Source: Bacteroidetes bacterium HGW-Bacteroidetes-2 (GTDB taxonomy: Bacteria; Bacteroidota; Bacteroidia; Flavobacteriales; Flavobacteriaceae). From it: a DNA stretch of 64,000 nt. The stretch's first letter is position 1. Every line of letters begins with the position of its first letter. The stretch covers positions 1 to 64,000 of the forward strand of contig PHDJ01000008.1 of NCBI GenBank assembly GCA_002842575.1. The letters are read 5' to 3'. Both the position numbers and the translations under genes were made by a program. The notes beneath the pieces were generated by a model. The model saw only the letters and a list, made by a program, of their open reading frames with translations, had not been told where the DNA came from and searched no databases. This document shows, piece by piece, positions 28,039 to 37,829 of this stretch.

Positions 28039-29643
28039 CTAATCTAAAATAAAGGTTTCGTTTAAAGTCCAGTTTGCTCTTATATCTATAAGTTTAGGGT
28101 AATAGATTATGACCTCAGGCTGAATGCGTTTTAAGAAATTTCCAGTGTCCCACTTGCCATTTGCATTGGTGTCATATACAATTCGGATGTAGTATTTTCC
28201 AGGGGTTAAATTAGCAAATTCAAAAGTGCTTTTTTCTGTGGAATACATTTCTTTACTAACTTCGCCTTTTTCAGTGACCAATTGTACAAGTATTGGAAAG
28301 GAAGCAATATGGTTTAAATATAAGGTTAAAAATCCATAATCTGAAGGTGTTCTTGTGCTTACTTTATAGTGAAGCGTGTCATTTGTCCCCCCAAAAAATT
28401 CTGTTATCGCTTCAGGGAATAATGTTATGAAGTAGTTTTGACGTTCTTTTTTTTCGAAATGGAGCTGTAAAAGATTCAAATAGGTATCTAAATGTGCCTC
28501 AAAAACCACGTTGATAGAATCTTTATCTTGTATGTGGATGTACTCTTTGTTTAAAGAAATCATGGGTAGGTTTGAAGAAATTTCAAAAGGCTCATCAAAT
28601 GCTAAAATGCCAGCTTTTATGGGACTAAATTTTAAACTATCTAAAAGCAAATTCCGTATTCTAACTTGAACGGTATCCACATAAACACTATTGCTAACCT
28701 TAAAAGTTACAGAATCCAATTCTATTTTAGGCTTAAACCAATAGTTAAGGGTGTCTTTTTTCTGGACTTTAGTGAGGTGGTATCTAAAATCTTCTGGCAT
28801 AGGAGTTAGTATTTCAAATTCTAATGATGTTGCCTCTCCTTCGTACCCAAAAACAATTTGATTCTGGTTAACAGCATTAGGCCTAGTAAGAGCATACGCC
28901 GGAGTTTCTTTAAACAAATTTAGGGTATAGCTTGTGTCGGCAGGTACAGTAATAAGATTTTCTATAAAACCAATTTTATCTATTTTTGGTTGAAAAGTAT
29001 AATTGCTATTATTATCTTTTAAAGCAATCAGTAAATACTTCCCTTCTTTTAAATTTTCTATTTGAAAAGAATCTGGATTATTTTGTGTATTTGCTACATA
29101 AAGTGGTTTTTTGGTATAGATAATAGAATCGCTAAAATCAGAATTTACTTCATAGAGCATAACGGAAACAAATTCTTCGGGTTTAAGCAACTGAGCATCG
29201 GTTATTGTACCTAAAACCTTTAAACTATCAATATAACTTCCAGTTGAAAACACATATTTATAGTATTCATAAGGGTTTTCTTCATTATTATCTACAATAC
29301 TATTTCCAAAGTTTATGGAATAGGTGGTGTTTTTTCTAAGAGTATCCTGAAATACAATTTTAATGTACTTAGAGGTACTTAATGGATAAAGAGTGGGTGG
29401 AATATCCATTGGTGGCGAAATAATCAAGTTTTTTTGAAGATTTTTTAATTTAATATATTCATTAAAATAAATACGAATTTCGTTTCCCTTAAAATTTATG
29501 GTAAAATTTTCAGGCACTGTACGGGTAATTACTGGAGGTATAGAATCTCTTGACCCTCCTTCCGGATTTCCACGCTTAGCACAATCCACAAAGGAGAAAG
29601 AAAACAAAATAAGAAAAATAAAATATAAAAAATTGCCCTTCAT
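28039..29643 (-). CDS. Lipoprotein with Ig-like (Big_5) domain
   Basis: 534 residues from the ATG at 29641-29643; the five residues upstream in the open frame (ending in a Cys-Ala pair) do not help the signal. Signal FLYFIFLILFSFSFVDCAK gives lipid Cys21. Next comes a Big_5 Ig-like domain (about 37-140: SIPPVITRTVPEN, IRIYFNEYIKL, NTTYSINFGNSIVDN), then further beta domains and a C-terminal part with YYIRIVYDTNANGKWDTGNF. Such proteins are widespread in Bacteroidota with no known function. It lies 78 bp after comF in the same direction. Confidence 0.8.
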   Translation of the reverse strand: MKGNFLYFIFLILFSFSFVDCAKRGNPEGGSRDSIPPVITRTVPENFTINFKGNEIRIYFNEYIKLKNLQKNLIISPPMDIPPTLYPLSTSKYIKIVFQDTLRKNTTYSINFGNSIVDNNEENPYEYYKYVFSTGSYIDSLKVLGTITDAQLLKPEEFVSVMLYEVNSDFSDSIIYTKKPLYVANTQNNPDSFQIENLKEGKYLLIALKDNNSNYTFQPKIDKIGFIENLITVPADTSYTLNLFKETPAYALTRPNAVNQNQIVFGYEGEATSLEFEILTPMPEDFRYHLTKVQKKDTLNYWFKPKIELDSVTFKVSNSVYVDTVQVRIRNLLLDSLKFSPIKAGILAFDEPFEISSNLPMISLNKEYIHIQDKDSINVVFEAHLDTYLNLLQLHFEKKERQNYFITLFPEAITEFFGGTNDTLHYKVSTRTPSDYGFLTLYLNHIASFPILVQLVTEKGEVSKEMYSTEKSTFEFANLTPGKYYIRIVYDTNANGKWDTGNFLKRIQPEVIIYYPKLIDIRANWTLNETFILD

Positions 29644-29721
29644 AGCACAAAGATGCAAAGATTTTTATTTAACAAGGCGTTGTTTTTCTGGTTTTTTAAA
29701 ATTCTAGACATTTCCGGGTTT

Positions 29722-30390
29722 TTATTTAGTAATTGCGATCGTGGCAAAACTAAGTTTTACGCCTTTTATTTGTAATAATTTTTTTGAACAAGCCTCTAAC
29801 GTTGCTCCAGTGGTGATGATATCATCTACTAAAAGAAGGTGTTTATTTTCTATTTTTGATGCCTGTTGAACTGCAAAAACTTCATCATTAGAAAAAATTC
29901 TGGAGATACGTTCTTTGAATACCTGAGAAGTGGTGGGCGTTATTTTTAGCAACACATCGTCTATATACGGTTTTTGAAGTGCATTGGCTATTTTTTTGCC
30001 AAAACCCTCCACTTGATTATACCCTCTTTGGCGCAACTTTTTTTTATGCAATGGAACCGGAATTATAGCGTCAACATCATGATATTCTTTGCATGCAGAC
30101 AACTCTTCTCCCAACCAATCTCCAAAAATAACACCAATGTTTTTTGCTTTTTTATATTTGAGTGCGTGAACAAATTTTTGGGTTAAATTATTTTTTTTGA
30201 AATAGAAAAGTGCTGTGGCATGAACAACAGGAATTCTTCCATAAAATATATCTACCATTTCTGTACCGCCATTTTTATGAAAACTAGCAAGAGGTAAATT
30301 ATGTCTGCAAATACTGCAAATATCTTTTTCCCCTTCAATAAGTTCCTTGAGGCAACCTCTACAAAAAGCGGGAAAAAATAAATTTAACAT
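29722..30390 (-). CDS. ComF family phosphoribosyltransferase-like protein
   Basis: 222 residues. An N-terminal zinc ribbon (CRGCLKELIEGEKDICSIC, Cys at 10, 13, 25 and 28) precedes a type I PRTase domain with IIPVPLHKKKLRQRGYNQ and the PRPP-binding LLLVDDIITTGATLEAC. ComF proteins are linked to DNA uptake and single-strand DNA handling. Start ATG at 30388-30390. Confidence 0.93.
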   Translation of the reverse strand: MLNLFFPAFCRGCLKELIEGEKDICSICRHNLPLASFHKNGGTEMVDIFYGRIPVVHATALFYFKKNNLTQKFVHALKYKKAKNIGVIFGDWLGEELSACKEYHDVDAIIPVPLHKKKLRQRGYNQVEGFGKKIANALQKPYIDDVLLKITPTTSQVFKERISRIFSNDEVFAVQQASKIENKHLLLVDDIITTGATLEACSKKLLQIKGVKLSFATIAITK

Positions 30391-30493
30391 AATTTATAGA
30401 ATATTTATCATTTATTAAACACTTTTGCAAAAATCTACAACTACATTAGCTAATTATTTACAAGATACAAATTAAACCTAAACCTAACATATT

Positions 30494-31375
30494 ATGGAAG
30501 CAGAAAAAAGTAATAACAAATTAAAATGGCTCATAGGCATTCTCGCTGTATTGCTCGTTACATTAACAATTTTCACTGTAAAACTTTATAACGATTCAAA
30601 AGAAACTGCCTCAAATCTTGAGCTCCAAAAGATGGATATTGAGCAGGATTTAGAAGAACTTATAGCCAACTATAACATTGCAATTAGCGAAAATCAGTCG
30701 AAAGATAAAGATTTAATTGCCGCAAGAGAGCGTATTACCTTACTACTAGACTCTGTAAAAGATTCACAAGCAAATGTTGATTTAATAAGAAGATACCGTA
30801 CCGAGGTTGGCAAACTAAAAAATGAAAGAACCGTACTGTTCCGAAAAGCCGATAGTTTACAAATGCTTGCTAACAGGCTTACAGTTCAAAGAGACAGCAC
30901 AACAGTTGTTTTAGGTCAAGCCATTAAAGTAGTAGATTCCATTTCTTTACAAAACCTTGCTTTAGAACAAGTTGTAGCAAAAGGGTCTGCTCTTAAAGTG
31001 TCTGGTTTAAAAACGGAAGGTGTCATTGTAAGAAATAGTGGTAAAATTGTTAATACCGACAAAGCGAGTAGAGCAGACAGAATAAGAACCTGTTTTTCGC
31101 TTAACGCAAACGAAATAGCAGAAAAAGGAGACAGATTGTTATTTGTTCAGGTAATCAATCCTAAAAATAATGTAATAGGGGAGAAAGCAATAGTTAATTT
31201 TGATGATAAAGTACTTACCTATAGCGCAACTTCCAATGTATTTTATGAAAATGAAGCATTAGATGTTTGTGTTTTAATAAATGCATTAGAAGCAGAATTA
31301 ATACCCGGAAATTATTCTGTAAATGTGTTTGATGGTCCTCGTTTAGTTGCCACATCTACCTTAAAGTTAAAATAA
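30494..31375 (+). CDS. Membrane-anchored coiled-coil protein
   Basis: 293 residues, not recognised as a named family. One membrane helix near the start (LIGILAVLLVTLTIFTVKLY), a coiled coil over about 35-150 rich in Glu, Asp, Lys and Leu, and a C-terminal beta-type domain (about 185-293) with two Cys (RTCFSL, ALDVCVLI). The topology predicts a periplasmic coiled coil and domain. It diverges from comF, and a terminator follows it. Confidence 0.7.
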   Translation: MEAEKSNNKLKWLIGILAVLLVTLTIFTVKLYNDSKETASNLELQKMDIEQDLEELIANYNIAISENQSKDKDLIAARERITLLLDSVKDSQANVDLIRRYRTEVGKLKNERTVLFRKADSLQMLANRLTVQRDSTTVVLGQAIKVVDSISLQNLALEQVVAKGSALKVSGLKTEGVIVRNSGKIVNTDKASRADRIRTCFSLNANEIAEKGDRLLFVQVINPKNNVIGEKAIVNFDDKVLTYSATSNVFYENEALDVCVLINALEAELIPGNYSVNVFDGPRLVATSTLKLK

Positions 31376-31395
31376 TAAACATAAAATTTAAAAAT

Positions 31396-31429
31396 AAAAT
31401 CCACTACGTAAGTTTTCGTAGTGGATTTT
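31396..31429 (+). terminator. Hairpin terminator after the coiled-coil gene
   Basis: 13-bp stem (AAAATCCACTACG, 8-base loop, complement) followed by a T-run. It ends just before glyS. Confidence 0.88.
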
Positions 31430-31431
31430 TT

Positions 31432-31439
31432 TATTTTTG
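31432..31439 (+). promoter_or_regulatory. Possible glyS -7 box giving a very short leader
   Basis: TATTTTTG fits TAnnTTTG and ends 4 bases before the glyS ATG. If used, the transcript would begin near the start codon. There is no -33 TTG, and the sequence partly overlaps the T-run of the terminator, so support is weak. Confidence 0.3.
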
Positions 31440-31443
31440 TCCT

Positions 31444-32979
31444 ATGATAAATAAAGAAGAACATTTTAAAAGAGTCGTTTCCCACGCAAAGGAATATGGA
31501 TATATCTTTGGGTCTAGTGAGATTTATGATGGCTTAAGCGCAGTGTATGATTATGCTCAAAATGGGGTAGAATTAAAAAATAACATTCGCACCTATTGGT
31601 GGAAAAGTATGGTACAAATGTACCAAAATATTGTGGGGCTAGATGCCGCAATATTGATGCACCCTACAACCTGGAAAGCTTCCGGACACGTTGATGCTTT
31701 TAACGACCCTTTAATTGACAATAAAGATTCTAAAAAAAGATATCGGGCAGACGTACTAATTGAAGATTTTGCAGAAAAACTACATCAAAAAGCCCAAAAA
31801 GAAATTGAAAAAGCTAGAATCCGATTTGGCGAAACGTTTAATGAAGCACAGTTTGTAGCAACAAACGAACGTGTAATTAAATACCAAACCCAACAAAGAG
31901 AAATCTTAGAACGCATGGCTAGGTCTTTAGAAAAAGAAGATTTAGCCGATGTGAAAGCACTTATAGAAGAATTAGAAATAGCCGACCCCGATACCGGCTC
32001 TAAAAACTGGACCGAAGTACGCCAATTTAATTTGATGTTTGGCACAAAACTAGGAGCCTCAGCAGAAAACGCTACAGATTTATACCTTCGCCCGGAAACT
32101 GCACAAGGCATCTTCGTAAATTTTTTAAATGTGCAAAAATCCGGGAGAATGAAAATTCCTTTCGGAATAGCACAAACAGGGAAGGCTTTCAGAAATGAAA
32201 TTGTAGCCCGACAATTTATTTTTAGAATGCGAGAATTTGAACAAATGGAAATGCAATTTTTTGTTCGTCCTGGCGAAGAACTAAAATGGTATGAATACTG
32301 GAAAGAAAAACGTCTTAAATGGCATTTGTCCTTAGGCTTAGGAAAAGAAAACTACCGTTTTCACGACCATGAAAAATTAGCTCATTATGCAAATGCTGCT
32401 ACAGATATTGAATTTGATTTTCCCTTTGGGTTTAAAGAACTTGAAGGCATTCATTCAAGAACCGATTTTGATTTAAAGGCGCACGAAAAATTTTCGGGAA
32501 AAAAATTACAGTTTTTTGACCCAGAAATCAATGAAAATTATGTGCCTTACGTGGTTGAAACCTCTGTAGGTTTAGATAGAATGTTTTTGGCGGTGTTTAG
32601 TAAAGCGCTCCATGAAGAAGCATTAGAAGACGGCAGTTCACGCATTGTATTAAAATTACCTTCTATTTTAGCACCCACAAAAGCCGCTATCTTACCCTTA
32701 GTAAAAAAAGATGGTTTACCTGAAATAGCGCAAAGCATTATAGACACTCTTAAATGGGACTTTAATGTCACCTATGACGAAAAAGATGCCATTGGCAGAA
32801 GGTACCGTCGTCAAGATGCGGTAGGCACTCCATTTTGCATCACCGTTGACCACGATACCAAGACAGACAATACCGTAACAATACGATACCGCGATTCTAT
32901 GAAACAAGAACGCATTTCTATAGATAAAATATATGAAATAATACATCAGGAAGTAACCATAAAAAATTGGCTAACTTAA
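31444..32979 (+). CDS. glyS: Glycyl-tRNA synthetase, single-chain type
   Basis: 511 residues of the alpha2 class II type (not the two-subunit GlyQ/GlyS). Visible are YGYIFGSSEIYDGLSAVYDY at the start, the motif-2 region FRNEIVARQFIFRMREFEQM and the anticodon-binding domain after about residue 405 (LAPTKAAILPLVKK). It charges tRNA-Gly. It starts directly after a terminator and ends before another. Confidence 0.97.
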   Translation: MINKEEHFKRVVSHAKEYGYIFGSSEIYDGLSAVYDYAQNGVELKNNIRTYWWKSMVQMYQNIVGLDAAILMHPTTWKASGHVDAFNDPLIDNKDSKKRYRADVLIEDFAEKLHQKAQKEIEKARIRFGETFNEAQFVATNERVIKYQTQQREILERMARSLEKEDLADVKALIEELEIADPDTGSKNWTEVRQFNLMFGTKLGASAENATDLYLRPETAQGIFVNFLNVQKSGRMKIPFGIAQTGKAFRNEIVARQFIFRMREFEQMEMQFFVRPGEELKWYEYWKEKRLKWHLSLGLGKENYRFHDHEKLAHYANAATDIEFDFPFGFKELEGIHSRTDFDLKAHEKFSGKKLQFFDPEINENYVPYVVETSVGLDRMFLAVFSKALHEEALEDGSSRIVLKLPSILAPTKAAILPLVKKDGLPEIAQSIIDTLKWDFNVTYDEKDAIGRRYRRQDAVGTPFCITVDHDTKTDNTVTIRYRDSMKQERISIDKIYEIIHQEVTIKNWLT

Positions 32980-32983
32980 TTTT

Positions 32984-33018
32984 AAAATGCCGTTTAAATT
33001 AAATTTAAACGGCATTTT
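32984..33018. terminator. Bidirectional hairpin terminator after glyS
   Basis: A near-perfect palindrome (17-base arm AAAATGCCGTTTAAATT, complementary arm from 33002) followed by T-rich DNA. It separates glyS from the convergent small lipoprotein gene. Confidence 0.88.
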
Positions 33019-33049
33019 TAGTTAAAAGAAATCCTAAAAAACACTTTTT

Positions 33050-33400
33050 TTAATTGGCTTTATGCATTTCAACAATTTCTATAGGATTTGCTTTTTCACA
33101 TCGGTTCATCATTCGTAAAGGATGGTAGGTAAACCAAACCTGCATTCCTGAACTTTTGTAAGTTTCCTCTAAGTTTATTGGGTCTAACAAATTAGATTCA
33201 CCTTCAACTTTTAAAGTGTATGGACAATCTCCTTTTACAGTAGAGGCTACAACCGTAGCTTTTTTAAAGCCGGCTTCTAGCATTTTAGCTGCGGTAACCG
33301 AATCAGACTCATTGGCAGATTCTATTACGGATTTTTTACAAGTACACGAAAAAGCCAAAACAATTAAAAGGATGGCTAAGGTTTTTTTAATTAGGAACAT
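33050..33400 (-). CDS. Small lipoprotein of unknown function
   Basis: 116 residues with lipoprotein signal (TLAILLIVLAFSCTC, lipid Cys19, a second Cys at 21). The body is a small mixed domain with CPYTLKVEGESNLLDPINL and MQVWFTYHPLRMMNRC, including two more Cys. I do not recognise a named family. It stands alone between glyS and the large outer-membrane protein gene. Confidence 0.7.
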   Translation of the reverse strand: MFLIKKTLAILLIVLAFSCTCKKSVIESANESDSVTAAKMLEAGFKKATVVASTVKGDCPYTLKVEGESNLLDPINLEETYKSSGMQVWFTYHPLRMMNRCEKANPIEIVEMHKAN

Positions 33401-33504
33401 AACGATTTATTTTTATCTAAAAATACAAATAGTTCATCAATAATATAGAGTTAGGCAACTCTTTTTGACACTTTTTTTTAAAGAGAAATAAGGCGTATTT
33501 GGTT

Positions 33505-36500
33505 TTAAAAATAAGCCTTTAACTGTATGCTTCCAGTATGAATAGTAGAAGATGTTTCGCTCTTCCTCCCAAAATAAGAAAGATTAGCATCCAGATATTG
33601 CGTTATTTTTTTTTGAAATAACAAACTCCAAGTAAAATTTTTATCGGGTTGTAAACCTTCTAACATCTGAAAAGCAACAGGCGAAAAAGCACTACCTGAA
33701 AAATCATTTGAAATAAAATTAAATTCTCCATTAATCGAAAATTTTTCTGCATTATTATAAGTAAATGAAGTGCCTAAGGTTTGTTGGTCTAATACCTCTT
33801 TCTCGCCAATTGCGTTTTCTTTATTGGTAAAAGTATAAAAAACAGAAAACTGTGCGTTTTCTGATACTAAATAAGAAATTTTTGGCGCTAGGTCATAACT
33901 TTTAATGGTAAAGTTTCGGCTTTCAAAATTTTCAGAATTAATAGCATTTTCTCCTACTTGTGTTTTGAAATTTCCTAACCAACTTGTTGCAAATTTGTGC
34001 GTAAATTGAAGCTGATGGCTTAACAATCTATTTTTTTGTAAACCTACCGATAGTAAATTTTCTGAATTTGAGGTGGTATAAGTGTAACTTGTGGTATAAC
34101 GTTGCTTTCCGCGATTAAAAAACAAGATATTCCTAAAATTTAAATTCAAGCCTAATTGGTTTTCTGTGTTGCTTACAAAGGGGTTGATGTCAAAATTGCC
34201 GCCTTCTCTTCGCGTTTTTCGGTCAATTAAATAGGAGGTTTGGTTATAAAATTTAGAAAGCACATTTTTTCTCTTTTCGTTTTTTGAAAAAAAATGTGGT
34301 TGGAGTGTAACTACTTGTCCAAATTTATTTTGATGAATTTTTACAAACACCTGATTGGGAAGTAACACGCGTATAAAAATACCCTCATCTGCAAATTGTG
34401 CTATTTCAAATTCTTCTAGTTCTTGAATGCCGTTGCTATTATAGTCAATCCAGGTGTGAGTGCCCTGACCGGGCTCTACTTGAACAAAAGTGAATTCCTG
34501 TTGTGGCAAAACGCCGCTATTGGTTTCAAAAGTGGTATTCCATTGTATTCCACCTTTAAAAAATCGTTGGTTATACAAGATTCGGCTGTTTAATGATTGT
34601 TCTTTTTCGCGTTGACTAAATGCATCTTTCAAAGTTCTGTAATTTGCAAAGACAGAAAGTTGCGTATTTTCACTATTCAATAATTGCGATTTTAAATATA
34701 TGGTATTTGAACTGCTCACCTTTTGCAAGTGTGCATTTCTAAGGCTGTCGTTTATCCTATTGCGGTAACCCACTTCTACAAAAACATTGGTGCTATCTCC
34801 CAATCCTGTGAAAAGTTCATAGGATTTAAATTTTTGACTTATGGGTGTTAAACTATCGTTTGCCACAAAGCGTTGTTTATTATCTTCAGCAGCTACTTTT
34901 ACGCCTAGCCAACTTTTTTCAAAACCATAAACCGAACGGCCATAAAATCGAAAAAAATCGGCGCTAACCGTCGTGCCAGAGTTGTTTAAAATGCTGGTAT
35001 TTACATCGGTTTTTAATTTGCCTAATTGTATGCCAGAGTTTACCACATGCCGCACACCGTTAAACCCTTCTGAATAATCTAGTTTTTGAAATTCGTAATT
35101 AGTAAAACCAAGCGTAGGGTCTGCTAATTGTAGGCCGGCAATCCAAAAACTTTGATTACCCTCAGGACTGTTTAAACTCCAGTCTCTGTCAAACTCTATA
35201 GTATATAACCGTTCAATGGTATGAAAGTTTTTATCTACATAATCAAAATTTAAGTAAGCATCTAGTTGAAGACCGTGCTCTTTTTGAAGTATTCTTTGTT
35301 TGGTTTGAAGGCGTGTTGCAAATCCATTATTATCTTCATTGTCTATGTTTGAAAATAAATTAAGGTCTTGTTTGCTTGCAGCTACTTCAAAACCTAAGGT
35401 TGTTTTTTCGGAAGGTCTATAGGAGCCATTTACGCCAGCTACCTGAATGGTAGTAGGTGCAAAAAGTTGAATTACAGGAGCATAATTTCCTTGCGGAATG
35501 CCATTTATAGGGGAAATAAATTCAAAAATTCTGCTGATGGCAGCGGTATTTGTAAGGATGTAATCTCCCTGATTTTCTCCTACTAAGCTAAAACGCACCT
35601 GAAACAACTCGTCCTCTGGATTGTTTGAAAAAACAAAAATTTCTTCGCCATTAAAAATTTCTTTCCGGTATAAAATTTTATTTTCCGAAAAGGTATCTGC
35701 TACGGCCGATGGGGCTATCATTTGTGTTTTATCATCGCCGGCTTGTTGTAAAATTAATACTTGTTCTTCGGAAAGGTTTTGTTGTAAAGGTTGGTTTTTT
35801 GCATCACTTTCTAAATAACCATAAACCCCCAAATCTAACTTTTCACTCGTATAATTTCCGCCACTATAGCCAATAAAACGAGTGTAGTTTCTGTCAGAAT
35901 ATTGATATTCTACTAATATTCGCATGTCGGCAGTAATAGGATAGGTTGGGTTAAATTTGAGTTCGCCGGCATTATAGTCTATGACATATTCATTGTTTTC
36001 ACCGCGTTCTAAAAGCAATCCGTTTACAAATACTCGTTCACTTCCTGAAATGATGAGTATAAATAATTCACCATTGGGGCCTATTAATTTATAAGGGCCT
36101 TGATTTCCTTCTTGTCCTACAAACGTACTTTTCGAAAAAACTCCTTTTACCACCGCCCCAGAAGCAAACATAGTAGTTTCTGAATTTTCTTTTTTTATTT
36201 TTCCTCCCATAGCAATGCCTTGTGCTTTTTTCTGAAATTTGGCAAAATAACTTGTCCTGTTTTCTAAATCAATGTCCCCTGCACGAATATTCCAAGCATC
36301 ACTATAAAGTTCAATAAAAATTTGGTCAAATTCATCTAAACTCTGTGAATAACCACCCTCTTGAATAGGAATATTTGCATCCTGTATAGAAGCTCTTATA
36401 CTTACTTTGTCACTAATCTTACCGGTAATTTGCAAATCTAATTGCGAATTTATAACGGCATTTTGGTTGTTTCCAATGGTAATACCCCTAGAAATACTTC

Positions 36501-36918
36501 CACTTGTGTTTAATCCATCAAAAGGTTTAAAGGTGTTTTCTCGGGTAGGTTGTTGAAGCGAATAAAATTTATCCATAGCCGAATTGTCTGCAGAAATAAT
36601 TTTAGTGTCTAATAACGAATATTTTTTAGTTAAGAAACTCGGATATTTTACATAATTGATGGTCAAGGAATCTTCTACTTCTTTTATTTCAATAGCAAGA
36701 TAGACTTCTCCTTTAGCAAAATTAACATGGTATTTAGACGTATCGATAGCTACGCCATTTTTGCCAAAAAGTTCAAAATGAAGCGGAGATATACTTGTAG
36801 AATCCACAGCAATAGTATCTTGAACAGCTACCTTAATGCTGCGGTAAATTTCGGAAACATCTTGCGAAAAAACAGACATTCCGAAAAGAAAAAAAAATAC
36901 AATTAGGCAGTGCTTCAT
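33505..36918 (-). CDS. Large outer-membrane beta-barrel-like protein
   Basis: 1137 residues with a signal peptide (CLIVFFFLFGMSVFSQ). An N-terminal part with DSTSISPLHFELFGKNG is followed by SGSISRGITIGNNQN (about 135-150), a run of alternating strands (SDKVSIRASIQDANIPIQEG; WNIRAGDIDLENRTSYF) and, to the end, many aromatic-ending strands (last LDANLSYFGRKSE..., final Phe), as expected of a barrel. No TonB plug or carboxypeptidase-like domain is visible, so it is not a standard TonB receptor. Function unknown; widely found as a hypothetical protein in Flavobacteria. It diverges from exonuclease III. Confidence 0.72.
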   Translation of the reverse strand: MKHCLIVFFFLFGMSVFSQDVSEIYRSIKVAVQDTIAVDSTSISPLHFELFGKNGVAIDTSKYHVNFAKGEVYLAIEIKEVEDSLTINYVKYPSFLTKKYSLLDTKIISADNSAMDKFYSLQQPTRENTFKPFDGLNTSGSISRGITIGNNQNAVINSQLDLQITGKISDKVSIRASIQDANIPIQEGGYSQSLDEFDQIFIELYSDAWNIRAGDIDLENRTSYFAKFQKKAQGIAMGGKIKKENSETTMFASGAVVKGVFSKSTFVGQEGNQGPYKLIGPNGELFILIISGSERVFVNGLLLERGENNEYVIDYNAGELKFNPTYPITADMRILVEYQYSDRNYTRFIGYSGGNYTSEKLDLGVYGYLESDAKNQPLQQNLSEEQVLILQQAGDDKTQMIAPSAVADTFSENKILYRKEIFNGEEIFVFSNNPEDELFQVRFSLVGENQGDYILTNTAAISRIFEFISPINGIPQGNYAPVIQLFAPTTIQVAGVNGSYRPSEKTTLGFEVAASKQDLNLFSNIDNEDNNGFATRLQTKQRILQKEHGLQLDAYLNFDYVDKNFHTIERLYTIEFDRDWSLNSPEGNQSFWIAGLQLADPTLGFTNYEFQKLDYSEGFNGVRHVVNSGIQLGKLKTDVNTSILNNSGTTVSADFFRFYGRSVYGFEKSWLGVKVAAEDNKQRFVANDSLTPISQKFKSYELFTGLGDSTNVFVEVGYRNRINDSLRNAHLQKVSSSNTIYLKSQLLNSENTQLSVFANYRTLKDAFSQREKEQSLNSRILYNQRFFKGGIQWNTTFETNSGVLPQQEFTFVQVEPGQGTHTWIDYNSNGIQELEEFEIAQFADEGIFIRVLLPNQVFVKIHQNKFGQVVTLQPHFFSKNEKRKNVLSKFYNQTSYLIDRKTRREGGNFDINPFVSNTENQLGLNLNFRNILFFNRGKQRYTTSYTYTTSNSENLLSVGLQKNRLLSHQLQFTHKFATSWLGNFKTQVGENAINSENFESRNFTIKSYDLAPKISYLVSENAQFSVFYTFTNKENAIGEKEVLDQQTLGTSFTYNNAEKFSINGEFNFISNDFSGSAFSPVAFQMLEGLQPDKNFTWSLLFQKKITQYLDANLSYFGRKSETSSTIHTGSIQLKAYF

Positions 36919-36964
36919 TTCCTAATAAAACTTAAAGTAGCATTATTTATTTTATCTAGTGCAG

Positions 36965-36990
36965 TATAGAAATATTTTCCTATTTCTATA
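36965..36990. promoter_or_regulatory. Perfect inverted repeat in a divergent promoter region
   Basis: TATAGAAATA, six bases TTTTCC, then TATTTCTATA: 10-bp arms with a 16-bp centre spacing, between the 33505-36918 gene and exonuclease III. No T-run follows, so it looks more like an operator than a terminator. Confidence 0.5.
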
Positions 36991-37052
36991 GGTCGTAAAT
37001 GTAAGGGAATAATTATTTTAGCACTTAATTTCCAAAAATCATTTCTGATATT

Positions 37053-37820
37053 ATGAAGATTATTTCTTATAATGTGAATGGCATTCGTGCTGCATTAAGC
37101 AAAGGTTTTATTGAATGGCTGATACAAGCCAATCCCGATGTTATTTGCTTGCAAGAAACCAAAGCCCATAAAGAACAATTAGACCTTAGCCTTTTTGAGG
37201 CAGCCGGCTATCCTTACCACTATTGGTTTAGTGCACAAAAAAAAGGGTATAGTGGGGTGGCTATTCTTTCAAAAGTAAAACCAAATAACATACACTACGG
37301 CACCGGAATTGAACATATGGATTTTGAGGGGAGAAATTTGCGCATCGATTTTGATGCACTCTCTGTAATGAGCCTGTATCTGCCTAGTGGAACTAACGAT
37401 GCCAGGCTTGGTTATAAATTTCAGTATATGGAAGAATTTTTAAAGTATGTAACCCAACTTAGAAACGAAATACCAAACTTGCTTATTTGTGGCGATTACA
37501 ATATTTGTCATCGGGCAATTGATATTCATGACCCCATTAGAAACGCAAAAGTTTCTGGATTTTTACCTGAAGAAAGAGAATGGCTAAGCAGATTTATGGA
37601 CAGTGGTTTTGTAGATACTTTTAGACATTTTAACAGTGAACCAGACAACTATACTTGGTGGAGTTATCGTGCCAATTCCAGAAACAACAATAAAGGATGG
37701 CGCATTGATTATCACATGGTCACTAACTCCTTACAAGAAAAACTAAAACGCGCCGTTATACTTTCAGAAGCAAGACATAGCGACCATTGCCCATTATTGG
37801 TTGAATTAGAATTAAATTAA
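37053..37820 (+). CDS. xth: Exodeoxyribonuclease III
   Basis: 255 residues of the Xth/AP-endonuclease family: metal-binding Glu in CLQETKAHK, the GDYNICHRAIDIHDP active-site loop and the C-terminal ARHSDHCPLLVEL histidine. It cuts at abasic sites and trims 3' ends in base-excision repair. Followed after 9 bp by the OmpA lipoprotein gene. Confidence 0.95.
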   Translation: MKIISYNVNGIRAALSKGFIEWLIQANPDVICLQETKAHKEQLDLSLFEAAGYPYHYWFSAQKKGYSGVAILSKVKPNNIHYGTGIEHMDFEGRNLRIDFDALSVMSLYLPSGTNDARLGYKFQYMEEFLKYVTQLRNEIPNLLICGDYNICHRAIDIHDPIRNAKVSGFLPEEREWLSRFMDSGFVDTFRHFNSEPDNYTWWSYRANSRNNNKGWRIDYHMVTNSLQEKLKRAVILSEARHSDHCPLLVELELN

Positions 37821-37829
37821 AATAACCCT

